NCBI RefSeq assembly: GCF_018310535.1
Contig: NZ_CP074102.1
Coordinates: 3,968,001 to 4,032,000, forward strand
Direction of reading: 5' to 3'
Length of the DNA: 64,000 bases
Origin: Streptomyces mirabilis
GTDB lineage: Bacteria > Actinomycetota > Actinomycetes > Streptomycetales > Streptomycetaceae
Notes under the pieces: generated by a model
Told to the model about the DNA's origin: nothing
The model's database searches: none
Seen by the model: the letters and a program-made list of their open reading frames with translations, nothing else
Position numbers and translations under genes: made by a program
In this document: piece after piece, positions 34,259 to 42,831 of the stretch
How the letters are laid out: each line of letters starts with the position of its first letter
How positions within the stretch are numbered: position 1 is the stretch's first letter

Positions 34259-34611
34259 TGCTCCGCCATCTGCCCGCTGATCAGCGGAAACCACATCAGC
34301 AGCAGAAGCGCCGAGAACGCGGCCGGGAACCGGACGTAGACCGTCCACTCCCGGCGGCCGACCGCGCCAAGACCCCTCGCCACGGCCCGGTCCGCCCCCG
34401 CGTACAACGGGACGAGCACCAGGTCGTGGAGGACCGCCGCGCCCACGAACCACAGCGCCACCCCGAACCAGTCCCCTGCGAGCAGCCGCACCCCGGCGTA
34501 CCCGGCGAGCGCGAACGAACAGGCCGGCAGCAGGATCTGCAGCGGACCACCCAGGACAGGCTTCCCGAACGGCCGTCGCATCACAGGTCGTCGCCCCACA
34601 GGTCGTCGCAT
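34060..34611 (-). CDS. Four-helix membrane protein
   Basis: 183 aa with four TM segments (LQILLPACSFALAGYAGVRL, LWFVGAAVLHDLVLVPLYAG, AAFSALLLLMWFPLISGQ, VRWLLITAVLFGGSAALLVL). The start overlaps the molybdopterin oxidoreductase stop (TGATG), so it is coupled to it. The N-terminus repeats RRPV/MRRP from a 20-bp duplication. The final ~35 residues lie antisense to the methyltransferase gene, a 199-bp convergent overlap. Possibly an accessory subunit of the membrane oxidoreductase. Confidence 0.7.
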   Translation of the reverse strand: MRRPVGRRPVMRRPFGKPVLGGPLQILLPACSFALAGYAGVRLLAGDWFGVALWFVGAAVLHDLVLVPLYAGADRAVARGLGAVGRREWTVYVRFPAAFSALLLLMWFPLISGQMAEHYRLATGLPGDDFLVRWLLITAVLFGGSAALLVLRLLRSSRSSRSSGPSHPSRLRRATNERPPADH

Positions 34612-35849
34612 CACAGTTCTCCGAACGTCATCCGGGCCACCCACTTGGTGTTGAGCACGCCGGGCGCCGCGGGGACGATGATCCGCGCGGGATAGCCGTG
34701 GTCGGGGGTCAGGTCCTCGCCGTTGGCGAACAGGGCCAACAGGGAGCGCGGGTCGCGCACCTGGTTGTAGCGCAGGGCCGCGTGCCGGAACGCCCCGTGC
34801 CGCTGCAACGACTCCACCAGCACATCGGGCGCCGCGCCCTCCTCGTATCCGACGAGCCGCGCCAGGTCCCGCAGCCGTACGCCCCGCCACCACTGGTCGG
34901 AGGTCGACCAGCCCTCCACGCAGGCGATGGGCAACGCGGCGCTGTGGAGCGGAAGTTCGAGCAGCTCGCCCCGGCTCAGCCGGACCGTGCGCCCGCGCCC
35001 CTCGACGACCAGCCGCCACGTCTCCTCGGCCGTCTCCCGCATGTCGATGCCGACCGCCTCGGCCGTCTTGTTGATCTGGAAGCCGCCGGGTCCGCTGCCC
35101 GGTTCGGGGCCGCCGTGCGGAGCGAGTACGGCCGTCTCCCGCAGCGGCTCGTCGAAGCTGCGGCCCGCCGTCGTGGCGAACAGCAGCAGCGATCCGCCGC
35201 CGACGACTCCGAGGGCACCGCGCCGCGAGACGGTGGGCGGGGTGGGGTCCGGTGAGACCAACTCCCCTTCTTCCGGGGTGCGTTCGTCCCGGAGGCAGCG
35301 CAGATTGCGGAGCGCCGCCGGGACCCGCAGCACGGCGTGCGTCACGAACGCGGCGAAGAACACCCAGGCCCCGTAGAAGTGCAGCGGATAGAAGGAGCCG
35401 GGGAAGATGTAGTCGAGCTGGATGTTCAGCACGCCGGTGGTGAACTCGAACAGGGCGCCCCCGACCAGCAGGAGCAGCGAGATCCGCTCCAGCGCGTGCG
35501 CGAGCGACCGGGCGGGCGGCAGCGCGAACAACTTCGGCACGACCGACCACAGCTTCGCCAGCAGTACGGGGATCAGCGTGATCCCGAGGGTGACGTGGAC
35601 GCCCTGGGTGAGGCGGTACAGCCAGGACGGGTTCGTCGGCCAGGAGAAGAGGTAGAAGCCGAGCAGACCCTTGTCCGGGGTCATGTCGTTCACCGGCGAC
35701 AGGTTCGGGTTGTAGGCGGCGTACGACACGAGACCCGTCACGAACAGCACGGTGATGCCGCCGAGCAGGACGACGCCGAGCACCGAGGTGAACCAGGGGC
35801 CGCGCAAGGGGCTGCGCCAGAACGCGGGGGAGGAGGGAGACCGTGGCAT
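34611..35849 (-). CDS. Molybdopterin-dependent oxidoreductase fused to a membrane cytochrome-b-like domain
   Basis: 412 aa. Residues ~20-200 hold four or five TM helices with His residues suited to haem (VHVTLGITLIPVLLAK, LHFYGAWVFFAAFVTHAVLR). After a Pro-rich linker and a second anchor (VSRRGALGVVGGGSLLLFATT) comes a sulfite-oxidase-type Mo domain: LPLHSAALPIACVEGWST with the Mo-ligand Cys, and GYPARIIVPAAPGVLNTKWV. It should pass electrons between quinones and an outside substrate. Leaderless promoter TACGGT 6 bp upstream. Confidence 0.85.
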   Translation of the reverse strand: MPRSPSSPAFWRSPLRGPWFTSVLGVVLLGGITVLFVTGLVSYAAYNPNLSPVNDMTPDKGLLGFYLFSWPTNPSWLYRLTQGVHVTLGITLIPVLLAKLWSVVPKLFALPPARSLAHALERISLLLLVGGALFEFTTGVLNIQLDYIFPGSFYPLHFYGAWVFFAAFVTHAVLRVPAALRNLRCLRDERTPEEGELVSPDPTPPTVSRRGALGVVGGGSLLLFATTAGRSFDEPLRETAVLAPHGGPEPGSGPGGFQINKTAEAVGIDMRETAEETWRLVVEGRGRTVRLSRGELLELPLHSAALPIACVEGWSTSDQWWRGVRLRDLARLVGYEEGAAPDVLVESLQRHGAFRHAALRYNQVRDPRSLLALFANGEDLTPDHGYPARIIVPAAPGVLNTKWVARMTFGEL

Positions 35850-35962
35850 GCTCCGACCGTAGGACCGCGACACCCCCCGAACGGGTCCGCGAACCATGAC
35901 GAAACTCTGACGTCCACGCCTGCGGCGCCTCCGGCGGCCGGTCCGCGGCCTAGCGTGCGGAT

Positions 35963-37402
35963 GTGAACCGCGATCTTCCCCAGGACCTTCCCCCGGACGG
36001 TCCCCGCGATCTCCCCGGCGCTCCTCACCTCGACCGGTGTCACGGTCGACGGCTCGACCGGCGCCGGGATCCGCTCCTCGACCTGGGCGCCGTCCTGGCC
36101 GCCGCCCTGCTCGTCACGGCGGCCGCGCTGGTCGGCACGTCGATCGAACGCCGCCATCACACGCTCTTCGTGCGCTGGCCTCCCCTGTTCGCCCAGTGGG
36201 AGCCGCACCTCGGCCCCGGCACCCCGGCCGCGCTCGCCGTGGCCGTCGCCGTCGTCGCCTACGGGCCGCTCCTCGCCAGGCGTCTGCCGTGGCGGGCGCT
36301 GCTGTGGGCGTCCTGGGGCACCGCCACCGCCTGGACGTTCTCCCTCGCGCTGGTCGACGGGTGGCAGCGGGGGATCGCCGGGCGGCTGACGGCCACGAAC
36401 GAGTACCTCACGGTCATCGACCGCTTCCACGACATCCCCGCCACCCTGCGGGACTTCACCCACCACATCGTGAGTCACTCCCCCGCTCCCTGGCCCGCGC
36501 ACATCGCCGGCCACCCGCCGGGGGCCACCGTCACCTTCGTGCTCCTCGACCGGGCCGGGCTGGCCGGCGGCGGCTGGGCGGGCGTGTGGTGCATCGTGGC
36601 CGGGGCGGCGGCGCCGGCCGCGGTCCTGGTCGCCGTACGGGCGCTGGCCGCGGAGGAGCTCGCCCGCCGCGCCGCCCCCTTCCTGGTCCTCGCCCCGGCC
36701 GCCGTGTGGGTGGGCGCCTCCGCGGACGGCTACTTCGCCGCGGTCGCCGCCTGGGCCGTCGCCCTCCTCGCCCTCGCGGTCACCGGACCCCGGCCCCGGG
36801 CGACGGGCTTCGCCGCCGGACTCCTCCTCGGCCTCACCGCGTACCTCTCCTACGGCCTGACGCTGTTCGCCGTGATCGCCGCCGCCGTCCTGCTGCTCGG
36901 CTCCCGCCGCCTCCGCCCCCTCCCGTACGTCCTCGCCGGACTGGCCGTCGTCCCCCTTCTGTTCACGCTGCTCGGCTTCAACTGGTGGGAGGGGTACCGC
37001 CTGTTGGTCACCCGCTACTACGAAGGGGTCGGCGGCGTACGGCCGTACGGCTACTGGGTCTGGGCGAACCTCGCCTGTACGGCGCTGATCGTGGGCCCGG
37101 CGACGGTGGCGGGCCTGCGCCGAACGGTCGCGACGGCCGTACGCGAAGGTCCCCGCGCCCTCCGCCGCCCCCACGTCCTCTCCCCCGAGCCCCGCCTCGC
37201 CCTCCTCGCTCTCGCCGCCCTGCTCGCCCTCCTGGCCGCCGACCTCTCCGGCATGAGCAAGGCGGAGACGGAACGGATCTGGCTGCCGTTCGCGATGTGG
37301 TCCCTGCCGACCTGCGCGTTCCTGCCCCGCCCCCGCGCCTGGCTCACCGCCCAGGCCACCCTGGCCCTGCTCCTCAACCACCTCCTGCTGACCGGCTGGT
37401 GA
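35963..37402 (+). CDS. Polytopic membrane protein, GT-C-like glycosyltransferase candidate
   Basis: 479 aa with ~11 hydrophobic segments from residue 40 on. A luminal loop after TM3 holds EYLTVIDRFHDIPATLRDF and APWPAHIAGHPPGATVTF, the kind of His/Asp-rich loop seen in GT-C mannosyltransferases. ADLSGMSKAETERIWLPFA near the end matches lipid-linked mannosyltransferase-like proteins of actinobacteria. Leaderless GTG start: TAGCGT at 35951, 6 bp before the codon. It belongs to the glycan-type cluster by context. Confidence 0.75.
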   Translation: MNRDLPQDLPPDGPRDLPGAPHLDRCHGRRLDRRRDPLLDLGAVLAAALLVTAAALVGTSIERRHHTLFVRWPPLFAQWEPHLGPGTPAALAVAVAVVAYGPLLARRLPWRALLWASWGTATAWTFSLALVDGWQRGIAGRLTATNEYLTVIDRFHDIPATLRDFTHHIVSHSPAPWPAHIAGHPPGATVTFVLLDRAGLAGGGWAGVWCIVAGAAAPAAVLVAVRALAAEELARRAAPFLVLAPAAVWVGASADGYFAAVAAWAVALLALAVTGPRPRATGFAAGLLLGLTAYLSYGLTLFAVIAAAVLLLGSRRLRPLPYVLAGLAVVPLLFTLLGFNWWEGYRLLVTRYYEGVGGVRPYGYWVWANLACTALIVGPATVAGLRRTVATAVREGPRALRRPHVLSPEPRLALLALAALLALLAADLSGMSKAETERIWLPFAMWSLPTCAFLPRPRAWLTAQATLALLLNHLLLTGW

Positions 37403-37600
37403 CACCAGGAGCGGAGACCGTGATCAATTCAGCCGGATGGCGGCGGGCCGGGGCGGTCCCGGCACATCGGGGGAAGGTGCTGTTCAGCGCCGTACCGGGG
37501 AGAGAGCGGGGCGCGCGGCGGGGGCGTGGGGCGGGTTGCGGCGGGGGGTCGTGGATCTCACGGTGGGCCCATGAAGAAGCAGCCGACGAAAGGACCACGC

Positions 37601-38113
37601 ATGCGTGCCCTCATATCCCGATCCCGCACAGCCCTCCTGCCACCCCTGGTCGGCGCCGCGCCGGTCTGCGGCCCGGTCGGCGGGGCCGACCACGACGCCG
37701 TGTTCCACCCGCTGCTGGACGTACTGTCCGCCGTCGCCGAACGGGGCGGCCGTCTCGACGCGGCCGAGGCCGCCGGTTTCGCGCGCGTCCTGGAGACGGC
37801 GAACGCGTCCCTGGAGCGGCGGCTGAAGGAGCGGGCCTCCGCCACCACGTCCGCCACGACCGCCACCGCCCCCACCGCCGCCCCCGGCGTCACCGACCGG
37901 GCCGGGATCGCGGTCGCCGATCCGGTCTCGGATCTCCTCACCCAGCTCCAGTCGACGGTCGACGGGCTGGTCAAGGCCCTGACGGGGGCGCTGGGCACGG
38001 TGACCGGCCTGCTGTCGCCGGTGGTCGGGGTGGTCACGGGGCTCCTCGGCGGCGGACTGTCCGGGCTTCCGGCCCAGCCCGCCGCGGCAAGTCCGGCGAC
38101 ATCCTCGCGCTGA
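37601..38113 (+). CDS. Small secreted or surface protein, hypothetical
   Basis: 170 aa from the ATG that follows AAAGGA at 7-bp spacing; an ATG 30 bp upstream is in frame. A weak signal-like N-terminus (RALISRSRTALLPPLVGAAP) is followed by a helical segment (HPLLDVLSAVAERGGRLDAA) and a hydrophobic glycine/leucine region (VTGLLSPVVGVVTGLLGGGL). Low-complexity Ala/Thr linkers. Function unknown. The stop lies in the left stem of a terminator shared with the next gene. Confidence 0.6.
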   Translation: MRALISRSRTALLPPLVGAAPVCGPVGGADHDAVFHPLLDVLSAVAERGGRLDAAEAAGFARVLETANASLERRLKERASATTSATTATAPTAAPGVTDRAGIAVADPVSDLLTQLQSTVDGLVKALTGALGTVTGLLSPVVGVVTGLLGGGLSGLPAQPAAASPATSSR

Positions 38114-38144
38114 CAAGCGCCCCGGGGGCAAAGGGTCGTCAGCG
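38108..38144. terminator. Bidirectional hairpin containing both convergent stop codons
   Basis: CGCTGAC (38108-38114) pairs with GTCAGCG (38138-38144), with an inner GCCCC-G-GGGGC stem. The TGA of the plus gene and the TGA of the minus L,D-transpeptidase gene lie inside the two arms. Confidence 0.65.
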
Positions 38145-38930
38145 GGCGAGGGACTTGGCATCGCCCATGACGATCACCGGGTGCTGGGCGGGATCCAGCG
38201 TGCGCAGCAGTTCCTTCATGTGCTCCTGGGCCAGACTCACGCAGCCGTGCGTGGGGCCCCCGTGGTCGACGTGCACCCAGATGCCGCCGCCCCTGCCCGC
38301 GCCGAGCGGGCGGGTCCAGTCGAGGGGTGAAGTGCCGGGCTCGTGGTTGTAGTTGATCGCGACGACGTAGTCGAAGGAGCCGGCCAGCGACTCCCCCTCG
38401 AAGCCCGTGCCGGCGATGGTGAACCCGACCGACCGGTCGTAGGGCAGCTTGGCACCGGGGTCGGGCCGGAGTCCGCCCGCGTCGGTGAGGGTGAACACGC
38501 CGACGGGCGAGCGGAGATCACCGGCGTGATGGTCGTCCGTCCAGCCCTTGAGGGCGTTGTGGGCCGGCCAGGTCGCTCCCGGCTGCCAGCCCGCGCTCGT
38601 ACGCCGGTACAGCACCACCTGTGACACCGGGGAGTCCTTGCCCCGGCCGGTGACCAGAACGACCTGCCGCGCGTTCCTGGGTATCCCGGCCAGCGTCGCG
38701 GAGCCGACACCCGGCAACCGCGCCGGTACGACAGGCGCGGCGGACTCCGCACCGTCCGGTGCGGGCCGCCCGGGCCTGGCCTGCGTCGTACCGGGAGCGC
38801 CGACGGACCGTTCGGCGCCGACGCCGGCGCATCCGGCGAGCGTGACGGACAAGGCCAGAGCCCCGGCGGCGATCAACGGCGTACGGAGACGCTGTCGGGG
38901 GAAGGCCGGGCGACGGGTGAAGGAAGCCAT
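38139..38930 (-). CDS. L,D-transpeptidase (YkuD) lipoprotein
   Basis: 263 aa. Signal peptide with lipobox-like TLAGC at residues ~30-34, then a Pro/Ala linker. The catalytic domain has IWVHVDHGG and THGCVSLAQEHM, the H-...-SHGC-type motif with nucleophile Cys230, as in YkuD/ErfK proteins. RSPVGVFTLTDAGGL is the N-terminal strand motif. These enzymes make 3-3 peptidoglycan cross-links or act as carboxypeptidases outside the membrane. Confidence 0.85.
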   Translation of the reverse strand: MASFTRRPAFPRQRLRTPLIAAGALALSVTLAGCAGVGAERSVGAPGTTQARPGRPAPDGAESAAPVVPARLPGVGSATLAGIPRNARQVVLVTGRGKDSPVSQVVLYRRTSAGWQPGATWPAHNALKGWTDDHHAGDLRSPVGVFTLTDAGGLRPDPGAKLPYDRSVGFTIAGTGFEGESLAGSFDYVVAINYNHEPGTSPLDWTRPLGAGRGGGIWVHVDHGGPTHGCVSLAQEHMKELLRTLDPAQHPVIVMGDAKSLAR

Positions 38931-39089
38931 GATCGTCAGCCTGGGGGTGACTTGTGAGGAACTGGTCAGCTCCGCTCAGCAGACCGTTTCAGCTTCGGTG
39001 ACGGAACCCTGCGTGAGCCTGAAGCGAGCACGGATACGCCCGGAATGCGCCTTTCGGTAAGGAGAGAACCCTTGCTCATATCCCCCGGG

Positions 39090-39276
39090 TAGGGTGACGG
39101 AAATGGAGATCCGCCAAGCGACGGCCGGCGCCGCCCTGCCCGACATGACCCCGGTCCGCAAGCTGTGACCGACGAGATCGTGCCGGCCACCACGGGCTCG
39201 ACCCCGAGCTCGTGCTGCTCAGCGGCGCCATCGGGGGCCACCCCGCCCTGCCGGAACCCGTTCGGGACGCCGTGAA
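39090..39276 (+). pseudogene. Gene debris with a live-looking leaderless promoter
   Basis: TAGGGT at 39090 lies 7 bp before an ATG (39103) that opens MEIRQATAGAALPDM, the usual start of a GNAT acetyltransferase, but the frame stops after 21 codons. From about 39188 another frame reads GLDPELVLLSGAIGGHPALP-EPVRDAV, resembling the C-terminus of a ROK-family protein. Both are too short to work. The rest of 38931-39322 holds no other gene that I see. Confidence 0.4.
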
Positions 39277-39322
39277 CACGCCGGCTCCACTGCCGCTCGT
39301 CGCCCCCGCCACAGGAAAGAAC

Positions 39323-40213
39323 ATGCCCCTTTCTCACGCCGCAACCGCCACCTCCACGACCGCCCCTCTGACCGTCACCGCGCCCCAGCCCCCGGAAGGA
39401 GCCGCCGACATCCGGCTCATCGTCACCGACATGGACGGCACGCTCCTGGACGACGCCAAGCGCATACCCGACGGCTTGTGGTCGCTCCTGGCCGAGCTGC
39501 GCCGACGGGACGTGCTCTTCTGCCCGGCGAGCGGCCGTCAGTACGCCACCCTGGCCAAGGAGTTCGCCGACGCGGGGCAGGGCATGGTGTTCATCGCCGA
39601 GAACGGCACCTACGTCGTACGGGACGGCGTGGAGCTCAGCTCCGACCCGCTGGACCCGTCCGTCGCCGCGCGGATCGTCACCACGACACGGGGGCTGCGG
39701 GCCGAGGGCGTGGACGTCGGCGCGGTGGTCTGCGGCAAGCGGTCCGCGTACGTCGAACGGACCGACGAAGCGTTCCTGGCCGAGGCCGGGCAGTACTACA
39801 CCCGGCTCCAGCCCGTCCCCGACGCGACCGCCGTCGACGACGAGATCCTCAAGGTCGCCCTCTTCGACTTCGGACCGGTGGAGCGGACCACCGCCCCGGC
39901 CCTGAGCCCCTTCACCTCGACCCACCAGGTCGTCGTCTCCGGCGAACACTGGGTCGACATCATGAACGTCACCGCCGACAAGGGCGCGGCCGTACGCCGT
40001 CTCCAGGACGACCTGGGCATCACACCCGCCCAGACGATGGTGTTCGGCGACTACCTCAACGACCTCGAAATGCTCGACACCGCCGAGTGGTCCTTCGCCA
40101 TGGCCAACGCCCACCCCGCCATCATCGACCGGGCCCGCCACCTCGCCCCGTCCAACAACGAGAACGGCGTCCTGCGCACGATCACCCGCCTACTCCACCT
40201 GCCACCCATGTGA
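39323..40213 (+). CDS. Cof-type HAD-IIB phosphatase
   Basis: 296 aa; start set by AGGAAAG 3-4 bp upstream. Motif I VTDMDGTLLDDAKRIPDG, motif II CPASGRQYATL, motif III Lys in NVTADKGAAVRRL, motif IV VFGDYLNDLEMLDTA. The C2B cap lies between. Cof-type enzymes dephosphorylate sugar phosphates or cofactors such as FMN and pyridoxal phosphate; the substrate here cannot be told. The first ~30 residues are a disordered Thr/Pro stretch. Confidence 0.88.
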   Translation: MPLSHAATATSTTAPLTVTAPQPPEGAADIRLIVTDMDGTLLDDAKRIPDGLWSLLAELRRRDVLFCPASGRQYATLAKEFADAGQGMVFIAENGTYVVRDGVELSSDPLDPSVAARIVTTTRGLRAEGVDVGAVVCGKRSAYVERTDEAFLAEAGQYYTRLQPVPDATAVDDEILKVALFDFGPVERTTAPALSPFTSTHQVVVSGEHWVDIMNVTADKGAAVRRLQDDLGITPAQTMVFGDYLNDLEMLDTAEWSFAMANAHPAIIDRARHLAPSNNENGVLRTITRLLHLPPM

Positions 40214-40222
40214 CCCACCCGA

Positions 40223-40744
40223 TCATCCCTCCACGACCCGCCGCGCACCGACCTCGCCGGGGTACTCGCGGACGGTGAACGCGGCGAGGACCCAGCCGAC
40301 GGCGTAAGCGAGCAGGGCGGGCAGGACGGGCGCCGCGATCAGGAAGAGGATGCGGCCGGCGAGGACCGGCCCCGTGGAACGGCGGGTCTGGTCACGCTTG
40401 CGGCCGCGGGCCTCGCTGGGGGTCGGCGGGTCCAGGAGGTCCCTGCGGTGGCCGCGGCGCTGCACCACCCACCCCCAGACCAAGGCCACACAGGAGGCGG
40501 CCACCTGCGCCCAGTCCCACACCATGCGCACGCCTGACGGCAGGTCGCCGCGGAACGACTGGTAGAGCACGAGCGCGATGTAACAGGCGAAGGCCAGCAC
40601 GGCGAACCAGAGGACGGCCCCGGAGGCGCGGCGCAGCCAGTAGCGCGCACCACGCTGGTACCAGGTGGTGCCGAGCCCCGGCAGGGCCGGGATGCGGGCG
40701 GGGGCTCCGAGTGGCGGAGAGCCAAGAGACGATTTTGTGGTCAC
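40223..40744 (-). CDS. Membrane protein, second of a tandem paralog pair (candidate immunity protein)
   Basis: 173 aa. Three hydrophobic segments: SGAVLWFAVLAFACYIALVL, WAQVAASCVALVWGWV and FLIAAPVLPALLAYAVGWVL, with basic loops (QRRGHRRDLLDPPTP). It shares the whole plan and the tail TVREYPGEVGARR with the upstream paralog. Its GTG start overlaps the paralog stop (GTGA). As last gene of the WXG operon it is a good candidate for membrane immunity; this is inference. Confidence 0.75.
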   Translation of the reverse strand: MTTKSSLGSPPLGAPARIPALPGLGTTWYQRGARYWLRRASGAVLWFAVLAFACYIALVLYQSFRGDLPSGVRMVWDWAQVAASCVALVWGWVVQRRGHRRDLLDPPTPSEARGRKRDQTRRSTGPVLAGRILFLIAAPVLPALLAYAVGWVLAAFTVREYPGEVGARRVVEG

Positions 40745-41277
40745 GCCGAGGATCCGTGTTCCTGCAACCAGCGCCGAGCGCCGACCTCGCTGGGATACTC
40801 ACGCACGGTGAGCCAGGCGACCAACCAGCCGACGATGTACGCGGCGAACGCCGGCATGACGGGCGCCGCGAGGATCACGAGGCCCCGGCCGGCGGCTACC
40901 AGCCCGGGGGCGCGCCGGTTGTGGGCGCGCTTGGCCTGACGGGTCTGCTCGGGGGTGGGCGGGTGCAGGAGACCTTCACGGTGGCCCCGGCGCTGCCTCA
41001 CCCACCCCCAGACCAGAGCCACGCAGGCGGCGACCACCTGTACCCAGTCGCACACGGTGCGCACGGTGGGCGGCATCTCACTGCGGAACCCTTGGTAGAG
41101 GCTGATCGAGAAGAAGCAGACCATGGCCATCACGATCAGCAGGAAGACCGTCGTACGGGCACGGCACAGCCAGTAGAGCGCGCCGCGCTTGTACCACGTG
41201 GTCCCGAGCTTGGGCAGGGCCGGAATGTGGGCGGGGGTCCCGAGGGCGGGAACCTCAGAAGATGCTCTTGACGCCAT
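40741..41277 (-). CDS. Membrane protein, first of a tandem paralog pair (candidate immunity protein)
   Basis: 178 aa. Opening PALPKLGTTWYKRGALYWL and closing TVREYPSEVGARRW match the next gene; three TM segments in the same places (VFLLIVMAMVCFFSISLYQG, DWVQVVAACVALVWGWV, VILAAPVMPAFAAYIVGWLV). Its start lies 23 bp inside the WXG gene, so translation is coupled. No named family recognised. The position after a WXG protein with a hydrophobic tail fits an immunity role. Confidence 0.75.
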   Translation of the reverse strand: MASRASSEVPALGTPAHIPALPKLGTTWYKRGALYWLCRARTTVFLLIVMAMVCFFSISLYQGFRSEMPPTVRTVCDWVQVVAACVALVWGWVRQRRGHREGLLHPPTPEQTRQAKRAHNRRAPGLVAAGRGLVILAAPVMPAFAAYIVGWLVAWLTVREYPSEVGARRWLQEHGSSA

Positions 41278-42529
41278 GCCAGATGTCCTTCGCCATTCGT
41301 ACGCCGTCGTCCCCGGTTTCCGTGAAGACGTGGCCCGTGCCGGTCAGCACACCACCGACTACGCCGTGGTCGTGGATGTCCTCGCTCCAGTGCTCGTGGA
41401 AGGAGTGGTCGAGGAGACTGGTCGCACCCACCGCTGCCACGACCCCGACGCCGGCCAGCGCGACCGCGCCTTCGACGGGCAGGGCGGCCACAACGCCCGC
41501 GCCGACGGCGACACCGCCGAGTGCGGCACCGCCGTCGACGACGACGGAGTGCTGCCAGGACCAGCCCTTGTCGTGGTCGTCCTTCGCCTCCACCAAACCG
41601 CACGCCGCAGCCGCGGCGACGTCCAGCACCGGGACCTCCTTGAGGAACTCCGGCAGCGCTTCGAGGCTTCGGCCGACGCGCAACGCCTCGGCGGCGTCTG
41701 CCAGTTTGATGTTGAGGGCCCGGTCGTAGGGGAGCTTGGTACTGCCGTGGTCGGCGCGGGCGATGTCCTCTTCCAGCGAGTCGACCTTCGTCATCGCGTC
41801 GCGGTAGGCGCTCTTGGCGGGGAGGTCCTTGGGCAGCGAGCGACCTGCCTTCTGAAAGGCCTTGCGCTCCGCGCGGAGTTCCTTCTTGGCTGCCCGCTCC
41901 TCGTCCTTGGCGCCGTCGATCAGCTTGCGGGCCTCCCTGCCACCGGCTCGGGCGTCCTCGGCGTCGTACGCGTACAGACCCCGCAGCATGTCGGCAAGGG
42001 TGATCTTGTCGCCCGGTGACACCGACGCGGTGACCTGTGCGTACAGTCCCCGCAACTTGTCCGCCGCGACCAGCCTCGCGTGCTGCGCCGTATGCAGAAT
42101 CTCCGTGCGCACCTTGTCGTACTCGCCGAACGCCGAGATCGTCTTCTGTTCGTCGGCGCTCGGCGGGTCGGACGTGACGAACTGGAGCGGGGCGCCCTGG
42201 GCGCCCATGGGTACGCCCTTCTTCGCGGCGATGTGCTCGGCGTTCTGCAGGGCGGTCTCGCAGGCGGACAGCGCACCGACGAGGGTGTCGAGGATGTCGC
42301 CCGCGTCGTGGACGAGGCCCGCGAAGGCTCCCGCCGTGAGGGCGTCCTCGCTCCAGGTGGCGCGGAAGGTCTCGGCCGCGTCGCCCTTCCAGCTCGCGTC
42401 GCCGACCAGCTCCTCGACGGCGCTGCTGAGCGGACGGACGACGTCCTCGAGCTTCTTCTTGGCGTTCTTGTACGTCTCGGCCATCGTGCGCAGTCCGCCG
42501 ATGTCGCCGCCGACCCAGCTGTCGCCCAT
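41255..42529 (-). CDS. WXG100-superfamily protein with hydrophobic C-terminal domain (candidate T7SS effector)
   Basis: 424 aa. The N-terminal ~100 residues form a WXG helical hairpin with DASWKGDAAETFRATW. A long helical middle follows, including a charged coiled coil (DGAKDEERAAKKELRAERKA). Residues ~310-390 are a Gly/Ala/Val-rich hydrophobic domain (GGAALGGVAVGAGVVAALP, VALAGVGVVAAVGATSLL), then a His/Asp-rich end (HEHWSEDIHDHGVV). This architecture fits a type VII-secreted effector with a membrane-inserting tail. It starts on the stop of the DUF6317 gene (TGATG). Confidence 0.75.
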   Translation of the reverse strand: MGDSWVGGDIGGLRTMAETYKNAKKKLEDVVRPLSSAVEELVGDASWKGDAAETFRATWSEDALTAGAFAGLVHDAGDILDTLVGALSACETALQNAEHIAAKKGVPMGAQGAPLQFVTSDPPSADEQKTISAFGEYDKVRTEILHTAQHARLVAADKLRGLYAQVTASVSPGDKITLADMLRGLYAYDAEDARAGGREARKLIDGAKDEERAAKKELRAERKAFQKAGRSLPKDLPAKSAYRDAMTKVDSLEEDIARADHGSTKLPYDRALNIKLADAAEALRVGRSLEALPEFLKEVPVLDVAAAAACGLVEAKDDHDKGWSWQHSVVVDGGAALGGVAVGAGVVAALPVEGAVALAGVGVVAAVGATSLLDHSFHEHWSEDIHDHGVVGGVLTGTGHVFTETGDDGVRMAKDIWHGVKSIF

Positions 42530-42831
42530 CAGCCGTCCCCCACCATCAGGTCCTCGAACAGACCGTGTACGTCGATGTCGTGCCGCTGGAACGAGTCGCG
42601 GGCGTACGCCACCTTGTCGCCGTGGTCGTCCAGCCGGTCGGCGAAGCCGGTGTGCAGGGCGACGATGAGGTCGGCGACCTCCTTGATGGCGTGGTCGAGG
42701 CCGCTGTCACCGCCGCTGACGACGGGTGGGGCGACCTGGTCGTGCAGGTTCCGGTAGTGGGTGGCCTCGTCGTGGAAGGTCTTGGACATCGAGGTGAGGT
42801 CACTCAGGACCGCCTTGAAGTCGGGCGGCAT
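42529..42831 (-). CDS. DUF6317-like small WXG-type partner protein
   Basis: 100 aa all-helical protein: MPPDFKAVLSDLTSMSKTFH, then DHAIKEVADLIVALHTGFAD and DDHGDKVAYARDSFQRHD. Length and pattern fit the small ESX-like helper proteins named DUF6317. Start and stop overlap both neighbours by one base (TGATG), so all three are translated in series. Probably a chaperone or co-secreted partner of the 424-aa WXG protein. Confidence 0.7.
   Translation of the reverse strand: MPPDFKAVLSDLTSMSKTFHDEATHYRNLHDQVAPPVVSGGDSGLDHAIKEVADLIVALHTGFADRLDDHGDKVAYARDSFQRHDIDVHGLFEDLMVGDG

Noticed and set aside
36037..38352. 771-codon open frame spanning the GT-C-like and secreted-protein genes
   Set aside because: Arg/Pro-rich shadow frame without domain signal; the overlapping frames carry clear TM segments and natural composition.
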